DNA from: Phellopilus nigrolimitatus
Taxonomy: Eukaryota > Basidiomycota > Agaricomycetes > Hymenochaetales > Hymenochaetaceae
DNA length: 64,000 bases
Assembly (NCBI GenBank): GCA_021029095.1
Contig: JAJOHG010000036.1
Location: forward strand, 1-64,000
Direction of reading: 5' to 3'
Shown piece by piece: positions 54,840 to 64,000 of the stretch (position 1 is the first letter of the stretch; each line of letters opens with the position of its first letter). The notes under the pieces are model-generated. The model did not search any database and was not told where the DNA came from. It was given only the letters and a program-made list of their open reading frames with translations. A program made the translations under genes and the position numbers.

Positions 54840-56844
54840 CTATATGGCTGCTGGGGCTGCAGCAGGTTCTAATCAGCGGTTGGACTGTGTTGAAGATGGT
54901 TTTGCCCAGGGCGTGGAACTGCGACGTTCAAAAGGTTGCATTCAATATTCTCTTGGGTTATGTCGGAGAAACAGGCATTCAACAAGTACAGCGTACTGCT
55001 ACTGTTTCTTGTAGTACCTGCTATGATCGCGGCACTAGATCACGGCCTTACCATAATCGCGCAAGATAACTTTGATGAAGAGGCCTTGAGTGAGTTTTTC
55101 TATTGCCCGTCTCAGACATGTGGTATTGAAGATTCTTTCATTTTGAGTGACAGAAGCTTTGGTTGAGCCTTTGCTTGAAGAACTCATGGGATTGCAGTCT
55201 AGTTCACCGACATTCCGTCAAGTTTCTAAATCTCAGCAGACGACTCTGTTGCTTGTGAATGCATATACTACTTTCGTGGCGAATGGGTCCTCTGTGCGAA
55301 TTAATAGGCGTAATTACGTGCGTATTCTGGAGAAGATGAATCACTTTCTCCTTGCGTTCACACTGGACAACATCTTGAGCAACGCACAAAAACAAGAGGT
55401 CTGTGCAAGCTATACTTGTCACTGAAAGATACAGGATTTAAAGTACTTTTCTAGATCCTAAATGTCTTCCAGAAAGCAGAAACTGTACTCAACTCTGATC
55501 CATCTGAGGAATCCACATCGCCAATCGTTCAGACTCACACGAGAAGATCAAGTAGTATTTCGCGGATGGCGCAAGCCAGTGTCCAAATACTGGGCGAGAG
55601 AGCGTATCAGAAGACCGCATCAAAGATTCGAGACTGGCGTAAGAACATTATTGCTAGCGAGAGGAAGCGTCTGCGAAGAACGGCGTTAGATCTGTAAGAC
55701 TTCTATATAGACAACACCCCTCATTGCTTGACTAAACTGTCTGCCATAGATGGGAATATCGTCGACATGCAGACCAAAGCAACGAATGGAGGAATGTGGT
55801 ACATGATGACCGAGGCCTGTGGGATCCTGGAAGCTCGCTACAAAGCTGGGCTCTTGATGAGACCGAAGGGCCCTGTCGAGTGACGTGAATTTCAACAATT
55901 GTTCCTTTTATGACTTTCGGTGATATCGATAACTCCATTGTAGAAAGAAACTGGAAAGCAAGTTTGAAGTCTTGTCGTCCAATGTAACCCGAGATCAGGC
56001 GCGCACAGTTACCGAACCCGACGCCGATACGCAGTCATTCATTCAAGTCGAACTTGTAGTTCCGCCGTGGGCTGAAGGATACGAATTTCATCCAACTGAT
56101 GGCAAGTTCTTTTTTTCCACTTGGTTTGACTGCTTGTAACTAATCTCTTTTGGTTAGGAGAGCAGTGGTTAGACGAGTTCGCCGATGATAAGCTTCGTCG
56201 CGTGCGTCATGAGCTGCAAAATGGGGATGTGATAGAAGCTGTCTCCACAGTCACGCGTATTGTTGGCGTTGACTCATCTTGTGGGTTGTTTATCGTTCCA
56301 TCGACGTACCTTTCTAACAACAAAATCTGCCCTCGAACTAGCTGGCTTATTGATTCTGGGCCGCAGCCATGTTACATGTTAGACGGTCTGGTGGAGAATG
56401 AAGATGGAGAGGTTATTGAAGCACGCGATGCACCTAAGAACCTCTTTACAGTGCCAGGTTCTGTTCTCGAACTGGATGGGAAACAGAGAGCTCAGAAATG
56501 GTGAGCTATGAGATCTCTTTTCCTTATCCATGAGTTCACATGGCACAGGTCATTCAAGCAAGTAGCGTCATTCAGCTGGAAGATGTGTCTCTTTTGGGAC
56601 GTTGCGTGAGTCATTTGTATTACAAAGTATCGAAATGAAACTGACTAGTTTTAGCCTGGAATTTTATTTCAAAGACAGTCGAAGTCTTCTGATTGTATTT
56701 CCCAATAAGAAATGCAGACAAGAAATGACCGATAAGTTGACCAGCTCGATCGCCGCTCGAAGTATATCCTTGTCTCGGTCACCTTTACTGCAACGGACAC
56801 CACTCCTTGGGCGAATGAGCTCGAAAGCACTTTCGGCAGCCTGA
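54840..56844 (+). pseudogene. BEACH-domain protein gene fragment (region before the BEACH domain, with PH-BEACH)
   Basis: Exons joined by typical introns encode EALVEPLLEELMGLQ, NIIASERKRLRRTALDL, ALDETEGPCRV, ERKLESKFEVLSSN, then the PH-BEACH-like region [79 protein letters not shown] and [16 protein letters not shown]. In beige/neurobeachin-type proteins this sequence directly precedes the BEACH domain, which is missing here because the sequence switches to a DEAD-box helicase at about 56845. The N-terminal thousands of residues are also absent. Such proteins act in membrane traffic; this fragment should not. Confidence 0.7.
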
Positions 56845-58712
56845 TCGGCATGCTTTACTTTCAAAAGATGAACCTGTGTCGCATCACGTATCTTGTGATG
56901 GACAAGGCCGACTGCATGTTGGGTTTCGAGCTGCAGATTCGCAAGATTGTATCCTAAATTCGTCCGGACAGGTAGATGCTGATGCTTAGCGCGACCTGGG
57001 CGAAGAATGCACAGAAGCTCGCTAATGTTTGTATTACTTTCAATTACGTGCATTTTACTTACTTACTGACACATTGTGCAGGACTTCTTGAACGACATGA
57101 TTCAAGTCAATGTCGGCAGCATGGAGCTTACTGCTAATCATAACATTGCTCAGATTGTCGAGGTCTGCACCGACTTTGAAAAGTGTGCGAAGCTTGTAAA
57201 GCACCTGGACCACATCAGCGTACAGAATGCAAAGGGCCTTATTTTCGTTGGCACGAAGCGTGTGGCCGATGATATGACGAAGTACCTTCATCAAGACGGA
57301 TGGCTCGCGCTTGTCATCCGCGGTGACAAGGAACAGTGCGTGTTGTCAATGATTTGATAGGTACTAATGTATCTAACCTTACTCTCTTTCCAGGAAAGAG
57401 CGTGATTGGGTGGCCGTTCCCCGATCCCTGAGTGGTCTCGGTATGTATTTTGTTTTGGATTCATACTCAGCCGTGGGTGGTTGCTGCTACACGATGCGCC
57501 TTGACGGGAAATGTAGCGACGGTCTGGCGCTTGAATCTTTCTGGGCCAGACCTAAGTGAGACCAAGTGCGTTTGGAGTCGAGTTGAAGTGAACTCTATCC
57601 CGACGTGGCTTGGATGAACTTTTGCTCACTCCCTGCGGTACGTATCCGGGACAGGATCAAGACAAGCTTTGCAACTCTCAGGCTATGGGGCGCGCTAAAA
57701 GTCACGGTCAAGCGGGAGGAAGAAGAAACAAACATTCTGCTTAGTCTTGGTTCCCTCTGCCCTCTGACACTGAAACTGAATGAGCACGTTGTTGTTCTGG
57801 AGGTTAGCCAGTTGATAGTGGTTGCGGACTCGAGTGAATCGGCAGACTCTGCATTCCTCTCTTGTGATGATCCATTTGCGCCTGGCCTGCGACTTTGAGT
57901 ACTGCTTGTCGGAGGATCTTGGCTCGAACAACGGACTGGACTAGACTAGACTCAACCCGCGTTCGGCGCAGAATACATAGACAATGGACACTGGACTTTG
58001 TCTTAATGTAGAAGCCTTGGTTGAGTTTGCTAGTGTCTGGGACTGTGTCGTGAAGATGAAAAGTCTTCACGGAATTGCTCTTGTTGCGGTGTTGGCATAT
58101 GCAGGTACTTCGTGCTGTGGGGAGCGAGGGAAAGTTGTGATCGTTGACTATTCTGTTTATCGCATCTTGGATCGTGCCTCGAATAGACGTGAAGGACGTG
58201 GGCTATGTTATTGTGCGTGATTTTCCCAGCGCCATTGATTAGGATATATACTCATCGAGAATCTCGCAGAACTACAACTTCCCTACCAATTGCGAAGACT
58301 ACATCCATCGCATCGGGCACACAGGGGTAGACCGTTCATTTACATATAGTTGTGCGTGTGATCGTCGCAACTGATGGCTTGGAATTTGTATAGCGCGCTG
58401 GCCAGACGGGGACGTTGTACACGTTCTTCACACCGGACAACGCCAAGTCTGCGCGCGACCTGGTGAAGATCCTGGTAGAGGCGAAGGCGGATGTGCTGTC
58501 GCAGCTGCAGGAGATGGTGTCGATGGGCGACAGGGGCGGAGGCCGAGGTGAGTATTTTAACATTTAGTAAAAAGCGGAGATTGATGGAATACTGACGTGA
58601 TGCTGTGTGTTTGTGCTCTGTACAGGCCACTACGGAGGAGGCAGAGGTGGTGGGTGCAGCCAGGGTGGAGGCGGTGGTAGCCGTGGGTATGGCAGAGGAG
58701 AAGGTTACTGAA
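56845..58712 (+). pseudogene. Dbp2/DDX5-type DEAD-box RNA helicase fragment
   Basis: [20 protein letters not shown] (DEAD box altered to DKAD), an in-frame stop before IRPDRQMLMLSATWAKNAQK, an intron, [82 protein letters not shown], then an Arg/Gly-rich tail (GHYGGGRGGG ... RGYGRGEGY) with a natural stop. Helicase motif IV-VI regions are present but interrupted and GEF...RGLDV is degraded. The N-terminal domain with the Q motif and Walker A is missing. Several introns are retained. Confidence 0.85.
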
Positions 58713-58842
58713 CGAACACTAGCAACGGACATCTTTTTCTTCGAGCCCATCTGACACCAATTACTGAATTCAATTGCAAACCCCATTGAACTCAAACATG
58801 CTTAATTATTTGTCTCCTTGTGTACATAGTCATCAATACATT

Positions 58843-60905
58843 TTACTTGCCCCCACCTCTGGATTCCTCTCGCTGTTTGATTATGTGAACCAGTCCCATT
58901 TCCACCTTTTTCCTGATATCATCTCTGGGCATTATGCCTTTCTCCTTTGCCAGGCTTAGATCTTCCAGTGTTGGAAAGAGATCAAATACCTGAAAGCGTC
59001 TGAAATCATCCCATCTGGCCTCTGCCTCTCTGTCCACCTCAGCCATTGATGCTTTTGTTTTGTAACCCTGCCTAGTCCATCGGAAAAGGTGGCCCGCAGT
59101 ATACTGGACAATGGACATCCGGTACTCATCGTCTTTTGTCAGGGAAGAGTTGCTGTGTGTGATCGCTGCTGAAGGCATGAATACGATATCCCCAGGCCTG
59201 ACCTCCATGATGACCTTGGCTTCCTCTAAGATCAAGTGCCCAGACAACTCGTGGTTGAAAGCTCCAAATGCCATAATGACACAGACTCCACCTATGAGAT
59301 TCTGGATGTCCCTGTGCTTATTGCAGTCTGCTTTTGGACCCATATTCCAGGCTGTGCCAAGAAATGAAGATCCTTCATGGACCTGGCCCCGAAAGTCCTT
59401 TGGATCAAACTGCTCCTTGAGAATGTTGTACAACTGCCTGTGGTTTGGAAACCAGTACTCAAAGGAAGCTACAATAAAGTCAGAAATGAGCCTGACACAA
59501 ACCTAAAGATGAGAACGCACACTCGACATGTTTGAAGAGACCTTTAAAGTCATCATCATCCTTGAAGCCATCAAGAATTTTCCTGAGTGCTTGATCTAAA
59601 GCATGGGGTTTTTTTGCTTCACCACCACCAGCCTGGGGTCGCTGCAAACATAAAAGTCAATAACATTTTTCAATCTGATTAAAAAAAGCAGATACAACCT
59701 CTTGGCCCCCACCAAAGGAAAATCCTTCAATAAGGCAGAGACAGTAATCTGGTTCTTTCTGGACGCGTGCAGAATGTGTGACGATTGCAGAGTTCTTTAC
59801 AGCTTTTGAACCATATCGATCCACAAGCTCGTCAATGGCCTTCTGAGCCTTGCGAAGCTTGGCAGTAATCCTAGCAGCCCTACCACCCTCTCCCAACCAA
59901 TCCTGGCCAGGAGGCTGAACCTTGATGGTAAAAAGTCTCCCATTCTTGTCAACAAGTATCTGGGGGAAACTTCAGAGAATTTAAATAATCAGAAAGGGGC
60001 CAAATGAAATTGGAGATGATATGAAACAAATCTTACTCTTTGGCTTTAATATATTTGAAACCATCTCTAATGAGATCCTTCAAGAATTGAGATAGTTTTG
60101 TAAGGAGGGGCTCTGGGCTGGATGGATTAGCCTCCTTTGGAAGGCTCTGATGCATGTGCTGTTTAGAATCATCTCTTTTAGCAGTATATGAGAGGCCTGT
60201 AAAGCCTGTGCTGGTAGAAGAAAGGGCAGATGGATCAACTCCTGTAGTGATTTCCTCTGCAGACAGGAAAAGATTGTTGCTGGGATTCCCTGTCCCACTT
60301 TTCTTAGATCGCCTAGATCGCCCAGATCGCCGGCGGCGCTTGCGAGGTGGGGAATTTGCAGGAGATGTTGGACCTTTTCCCAAAGTTCAATCTCCAATTC
60401 AAATAATGGAATACAATTCGAGTCAACAAGCACTCACTGTTGGCAATTTCTCCCTCCTCAGGTCCCCCTTCCTTTGCAGGATCAGGACTCTCAGCCATCT
60501 CCCCCTCAGACATTCCAGAGGTGTTGGAAGCCAGATGTCCATCTTCACCGGAATCAGACTTGTTGGGTGTGAGGTCTGGCAGGTCTCCACCAAAAATCCT
60601 AAAGAATATGAGAAAACAAAATCTAAACTAGAATAAATAAATGCTGGCTCAACTCTTCACAATGATCCCTGAAGACAGATAATAAAAAAACAATTAAATC
60701 ATTGTATTAAGGATGGCTCACTTATTGCTACTTAGGTGGCCTTCATCGTCAATCCTGTCTCCTATCAACAATGGAAAGTCCAGAATTGAAGATGTGTAGG
60801 CAGCCACTGAATTCCCAGAAGACAGCATGATACCCTAAAGCTCAAAATTTCAGCTGCAGGTAGCTAATTCCATGGCAAACCACTCACTTCTCCTGCTTCA
60901 GCCAT
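58843..60905 (-). CDS. TET/JBP-like 2-oxoglutarate/Fe(II) dioxygenase gene, multi-exon
   Basis: It starts at the ATG at 60905 (MAEAGE, then an intron and GIMLSSGNSVAAYTSSILDF). A Ser/Pro/Glu-rich region and a basic stretch (PPRKRRRRSGRSRRSKKSG, a likely nuclear signal) follow, then GRLFTIKVQPPGQDWLGEGG and the catalytic domain: SSFLGTAWNMGPKADCNKHR-D (HxD), LIGGVCVIMAFG, GDIVFMPSAAITHSN (distal His) and RMSIVQYTAGHLFRW (Arg). The HxD...H...R set fits the fungal TET/JBP family of 2OG dioxygenases, whose characterised relatives oxidise 5-methylcytosine or thymine in DNA. Fungal members are reported to be expanded and associated with KDZ transposons. Exons join in frame and no inactivating change was found. 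Whether the substrate is DNA is inferred from family only. Confidence 0.75.
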
Positions 60906-61011
60906 TGTGATGGGAGTTGAGATGAGAGATGAGGGCGACAGCGAGATTTGACGTGCTGGCAGCCTCATGGTGGTGGAGATCACGTGATCTACATAATTTC
61001 TTAATTCATCG
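60906..61011. other. Upstream region of the TET/JBP-like gene
   Basis: A 106-bp stretch between the start codon and the hAT terminus at 61012. Any promoter would extend into the transposon. Confidence 0.4.
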
Positions 61012-61299
61012 TAGAGCTCATCACGAGCCCCTGATTCCCGTGGAAACCTGTGATTCAACCCGGACTGCTGATCCGTATTCACGGATCAGGGTGATCCGTG
61101 GGAAATGGATTGTTGCGGGTCCGGGTTGAGAAATTGTGATTTTTCAATACCTGCAGGTAATTCACAGGTTTTCAAGGAAAGAATAGCAAAGGTCCATTTA
61201 TAATATATCATATGTATGTATAGTATGTACGTGGCAGCGCTATCAGTTGAACAGACTTTTTGTTGCACGCACACGCATGACCACTTCGAGTATGATAGT

Positions 61300-61440
61300 A
61301 ATGATACTATGATGATAGGCATGGCAATGACCTCGCCGAACTCGTGCGCAAACTTGATCGCATCTTCTGACTTGGCCACATCGAAGGCGGGATAGAAGTG
61401 ACTAGAAATTTGTGGCTGAAGCTGTAACAATTGTATGTCC
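61300..61440 (-). other. Unidentified cargo exon
   Basis: The minus strand reads SSHFYPAFDVAKSEDAIKFA then HEFGEVIAMPI, which is protein-like and unlike the SEC24 sequence beside it. I do not recognise the family. It may come from a separate host gene. Confidence 0.35.
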
Positions 61441-61619
61441 ATACGGTACTTGAAGAAAATCGCGAAGAAAATACACTTATTCCAACTCGGCTAGCAAAAA
61501 GGGAAAAGGAGTACGAACAACAATGAATGAGGGAAGAAGGACCATCCAAATCTAATAACTCGATCCGTTCACCTGTCGCAATGCAGATTGAGAACACGTG
61601 GGTACCAATCAGCGCTCGT

Positions 61620-62294
61620 ACTCTCTAAGAGAACATACTGAGTCAGAGCGCACTCATACCTTGTCTTTGAGTTGGGTAATGAATTGCTGGTAGCTCGGCA
61701 TGACGGTCCGCGCGATCTTGGACCAGGTAACTCAATGCCCAGAGGCGCAGCGGTGGCTCGCCGTCCTCCTTGACGATATAGAGATGCGGATAGTATGGTC
61801 CGCGACGCATCTCTCGTGTTTTGGCAATGACTGCATTCACGCGCTGCGAGAAGGGGTTCTCGAGGAGTGGCAGTGTGGTCTGTGGGTCAGAGAGTTAAAG
61901 ACGCATACCGAGAAACAAAGGGCTTTATTACCTTGCCGCCGCGGAGCTGGTTGTACGAAGGGAGGCCGAACACATCCATGACGAGCTACGGTACCGCATC
62001 TCGGCCGACCCACAAGAATTTTGTCTGCCCGTCTTCTGTCAAGAACAAACCGTGCCGCCCCAAACGCTCCGATGTGGGAGGGAGAGGAGGCGACATGATT
62101 AGTCCATTGTTCCAGCCTATACAATAAAGTATTCAGAGCCAGTGCTCACGTTCTTCAATATACCCAGAAGAAGTACGCGGAGCATCTTCATGTTTTCGCA
62201 GACGGCGAGCTGCGCGCTAGCGCCCGAACCAGCGGCAGTCATGCTACTCTTGTACGTAGTCAAGATTTCGACCATCTTGTTGATCACCGCGTCG
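61620..62294 (-). pseudogene. Captured SEC24 fragment, C-terminal part (gelsolin-like domain)
   Basis: The minus strand reads LYDAVINKMVEILTTYKSSM, AQLAVCENMKMLRVLLLGIL, an intron, [24 protein letters not shown], a TAG stop, LVMDVFGLPSYNQLRGGK, an intron, [46 protein letters not shown], then in another frame [14 protein letters not shown]. This is the end of Sec24. The nonsense codon and frameshift make it nonfunctional. It is cut at 62294 by the next hAT element. The N-terminal part of SEC24 is carried by the element at 50642. Confidence 0.83.
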
Positions 62295-62477
62295 TAGAGC
62301 CTGGCACGAGTAGAACCTCGGGTTGACCTGGACCTGTTGGCGGGTCACCCGTGGCTTAAATTTCCCAACCTGGACCCGGCTTGACCCGGACCTCTTCGGA
62401 CTCGGACCTACGGGTCCCCAAAAACCCACGGGTGCAGGTCACGGAGGTCAAGGGTCAGTTTGCGGATCTTCACAGGT

Positions 62478-62630
62478 TTTTGTAACCAAAGCCGTGAACT
62501 CCTATCTTACTGAGCCAAACTACACGGAGGCATACCAGACAGCACCCAGATCGTCTCTTACTTAGTCAAGAACAAGTCATTGACCTTCGAAGAGTGCATT
62601 GTGTGGGCGAGGTTGCAATTTGAGTATTAA
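62478..62630 (+). pseudogene. Captured ubiquitin-activating enzyme E1 (Uba1-like) fragment
   Basis: FVTKAVNSYLTEPNYTEAYQ, a frame change, then LVKNKSLTFEECIVWARLQF-E resembles the E1 region between the catalytic-cysteine half-domain and the adenylation domain (pattern YLxQPNY ... FEDCIxWARLxFE). About 50 residues only. Recognition rests on this motif pair. Confidence 0.55.
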
Positions 62631-62651
62631 TACATAACGAACCTATATGAG

Positions 62652-64000
62652 CTAAATCTCTGCCTCTACGTCTTTATCCGCATCCTTCTTCTTCGACTTG
62701 ATACGTTTTGCCTTCTTATCGAAGGCCTCGACAATGTCATCCTCCACTACTGCGCCTGGGATTCGAGACCATGAGCCAAGGACCACCTGCGCACGAGTGG
62801 ACTCATCTGAAAGAGCGTGCCTGTACTTTGAAACTGTCAATGTACCCCGCGAGAACGAGCGCTCAACATCAACGGACGTCGCTAAGATTAAGGAAGTTAA
62901 TAATTAAGCTAGAGACAAATAAGAAAGAAAATTCGTACCTGGAGCAGAAAGAAAGTCCAATGCCATAAGAGCGAATGCATCCCCAGCATTCGCAATGGGT
63001 ACCCAGTATGCAATAGGATCTTTACACGAAGGGACGATAGGACTGTGAAGGTAATCATTGAGCTTCGTCTGCGACTCTCCGTTTTTACCCCAATTGTCGA
63101 TGTCCGATAAAAAGTCAGGTTCGTTGATAGTGTCATCGTCGGCAGTCGGCTCGTCCTCTCCTATGACGGTAGGCTTGTAGTTCTCATCCCATTGCTCCGA
63201 AAGCACGTCCTTCGCGGCGGAAATCCACTCAGCCGGCCATTTTTGATTTTCGAAGTAGGCTGTCTTGTAGCGCGGATGAAGCACTATAAAATAATAAATA
63301 ATAATAATTTAGATAGAAGATGAAAGACCTACTCATTGCCATACGATACATGATCGACTCATCTGATTTAGCGTAATACTTGTTAAGTACTTCACGGCCT
63401 CGCGAGGCCGCGGCACGGATGAGAGGATGATGCATCTTGTTAAGAATGGCTGTATCGAGCTTCGAGGAGAGCGCGTCGATGAGAGGGATAACCTCATGGA
63501 GAAGGGGAGTTGCCGACTTCGATATTCTTTCCGTTGCACGTAAAAAAGGCTTTGAATGTAATTTAGATTAATAAATATAATTGTACTATAGTACGCACCT
63601 GAAGGATAATATATAACTCCGCGAGGAGCTCCCATTCATCCGAATTGAATTTGTAGCGCTTGAGATGGGATGACTGTGGGCCATTGTGATGCTTGAGGTC
63701 GACGAGTTTATCAAGCGCCGAGCGCAGGTAAAGCGCGCGCCCGATAGCCTCCGTGACTGAATTCCATCGAGTTGGAACGGCCCGTACCATTTTTTTTGCT
63801 GGGACAGTCTCTGTCGCCTCGCAGCACATCTGTAGGTCACCTATAAGATTCGGTGAATGGCAGGTACGTTTTGCAAGCCGTTTGAGCTATAAAACAAGTT
63901 ACTATAGGTAATAAAGTATAATTATAAATATTACTCACTTTAGTTATCGCTCCGCGTCCGAGACGAAGCTGATCTGGGCGTAGCCTCTCACGTTTCCCGA
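62652..64000 (-). CDS. hAT transposase, C-terminal part (5' end outside the window)
   Basis: Minus-strand exons joined by short introns read VPTRWNSVTEAIGRALYLRS (TRWNS is typical of hAT transposases), HLKRYKFNSDEWELLAELYI, KSATPLLHEVIPLIDALSSK, MLHPRYKTAYFENQKWPAEW, then the hAT C-terminal dimerisation region: DPIAYWVPIANAGDAFALMA, DFLSAPG, an intron, TSVDVERSFSRGTLTVSKYR, HALSDESTRAQVVLGSW. It ends at 62652 after a Lys/Asp-rich tail. Splice signals fit and no stop interrupts the exons. The catalytic N-terminal half and any BED zinc finger are beyond 64000. It should cut and paste elements with the ends at 62295. Confidence 0.85.

Larger units (their letters stand above)
61012..64000 (+). 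mobile_element. Gene-carrying hAT element with SEC24 C-terminal cargo; right end outside the window
   Basis: The left-type end TAGAGCTCATCACGAGCCCC and the following 170 bp (TATTCACGGATCA, GCGGGTCCGGGTTGAG) match the left ends of the other family members. ATTCATCG precedes it at 61004-61011 and should reappear beyond the window. Cargo begins by 61300. The element is itself interrupted at 62295 by another family member. Confidence 0.75.
62295..64000 (-). mobile_element. Probable autonomous hAT element of the same family, truncated by the window edge
   Basis: The right-type end TAGAGCCTGGCACGAGTAGA is followed by family subterminal sequence (CTCGGGTTGACCTGGACCTG, TTGGCGGGTCACCCGTGG). CCGCGTCG (62287-62294) should be the 8-bp target duplication. 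A hAT transposase gene on the minus strand runs toward this end, as expected if the MITE's right-type end is the transposase 3' side. A ubiquitin-E1 fragment lies between the end and the transposase. Confidence 0.75.

Noticed and set aside
55686..55938. Minus-strand frames in the BEACH fragment
   Set aside because: The plus strand here carries ALDETEGPCRV and flanking exons of the BEACH gene.

Overview
The window looks like a transposon-rich stretch of a mushroom-forming basidiomycete genome (Agaricomycetes). The reasons are short GT-AG introns of about 50-70 nt in every host-type gene, an F-box/LRR-like gene, a fungal TET/JBP-type oxygenase, chromodomain Ty3/gypsy elements and fungal hAT transposons. 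There is no sign of prokaryotic organisation. I found no rRNA, tRNA or CRISPR array.

Layout. 1-10.25 kb is a Ty1/copia element whose 5' LTR lies outside the window. A complete, apparently very young Ty3/gypsy element (594-7101, two 400-bp LTRs that read as identical, 5-bp target duplication) is inserted in it. 10.3-14.2 kb is gene-poor: one divergent and one broken member of an unknown small-protein family, a 58-bp MITE, and poly-C and poly-G runs. 14.4-15.8 kb is an F-box protein. 16.4-23.5 kb (minus strand) is a multi-exon polyketide synthase read as A-ACP-KS-AT-DH-ACP-ACP. 24-26.6 kb holds decayed fragments (F-box-like, Hsp90).

26.6-50 kb is built from copies of a roughly 3.9-kb unit containing a member of the unknown small-protein family, a common upstream region with a TATA box and a 5'-UTR intron, a common downstream block, and the 3' part of a Fet3-type ferroxidase gene. 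Two and a bit units point one way (26.6-35.8 kb) and two point the other way (42.4-50.0 kb). Transposon junctions suggest the second group was inverted. Between them lie a long-TIR element, an unclassified CACTTCAGG-ended element, a hAT MITE and a mutated second gypsy element.

46.4-64 kb is dominated by hAT-type elements with 8-bp target duplications and TAGRGC...ACGAG ends that carry pieces of host housekeeping genes: RTF1; HSP70 + NAD kinase + SEC24 (N-terminal part); SEC24 (C-terminal part); and a ubiquitin E1 piece. An apparently autonomous member with a hAT transposase runs off the right edge. Retained introns show that DNA, not mRNA, was captured. Neighbouring BEACH-protein and DEAD-box helicase (Dbp2) fragments, and an apparently intact TET/JBP-type gene (58.8-60.9 kb), complete the window.

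The most interesting content is this nested family of gene-capturing ('Pack'-type) hAT elements next to a probable autonomous partner. Next come the unusual polyketide synthase, the expanding unknown small-protein family, and a gypsy element that appears to self-prime reverse transcription with an exact 11-bp pairing. All homology calls are from reading translations; no database search was run.
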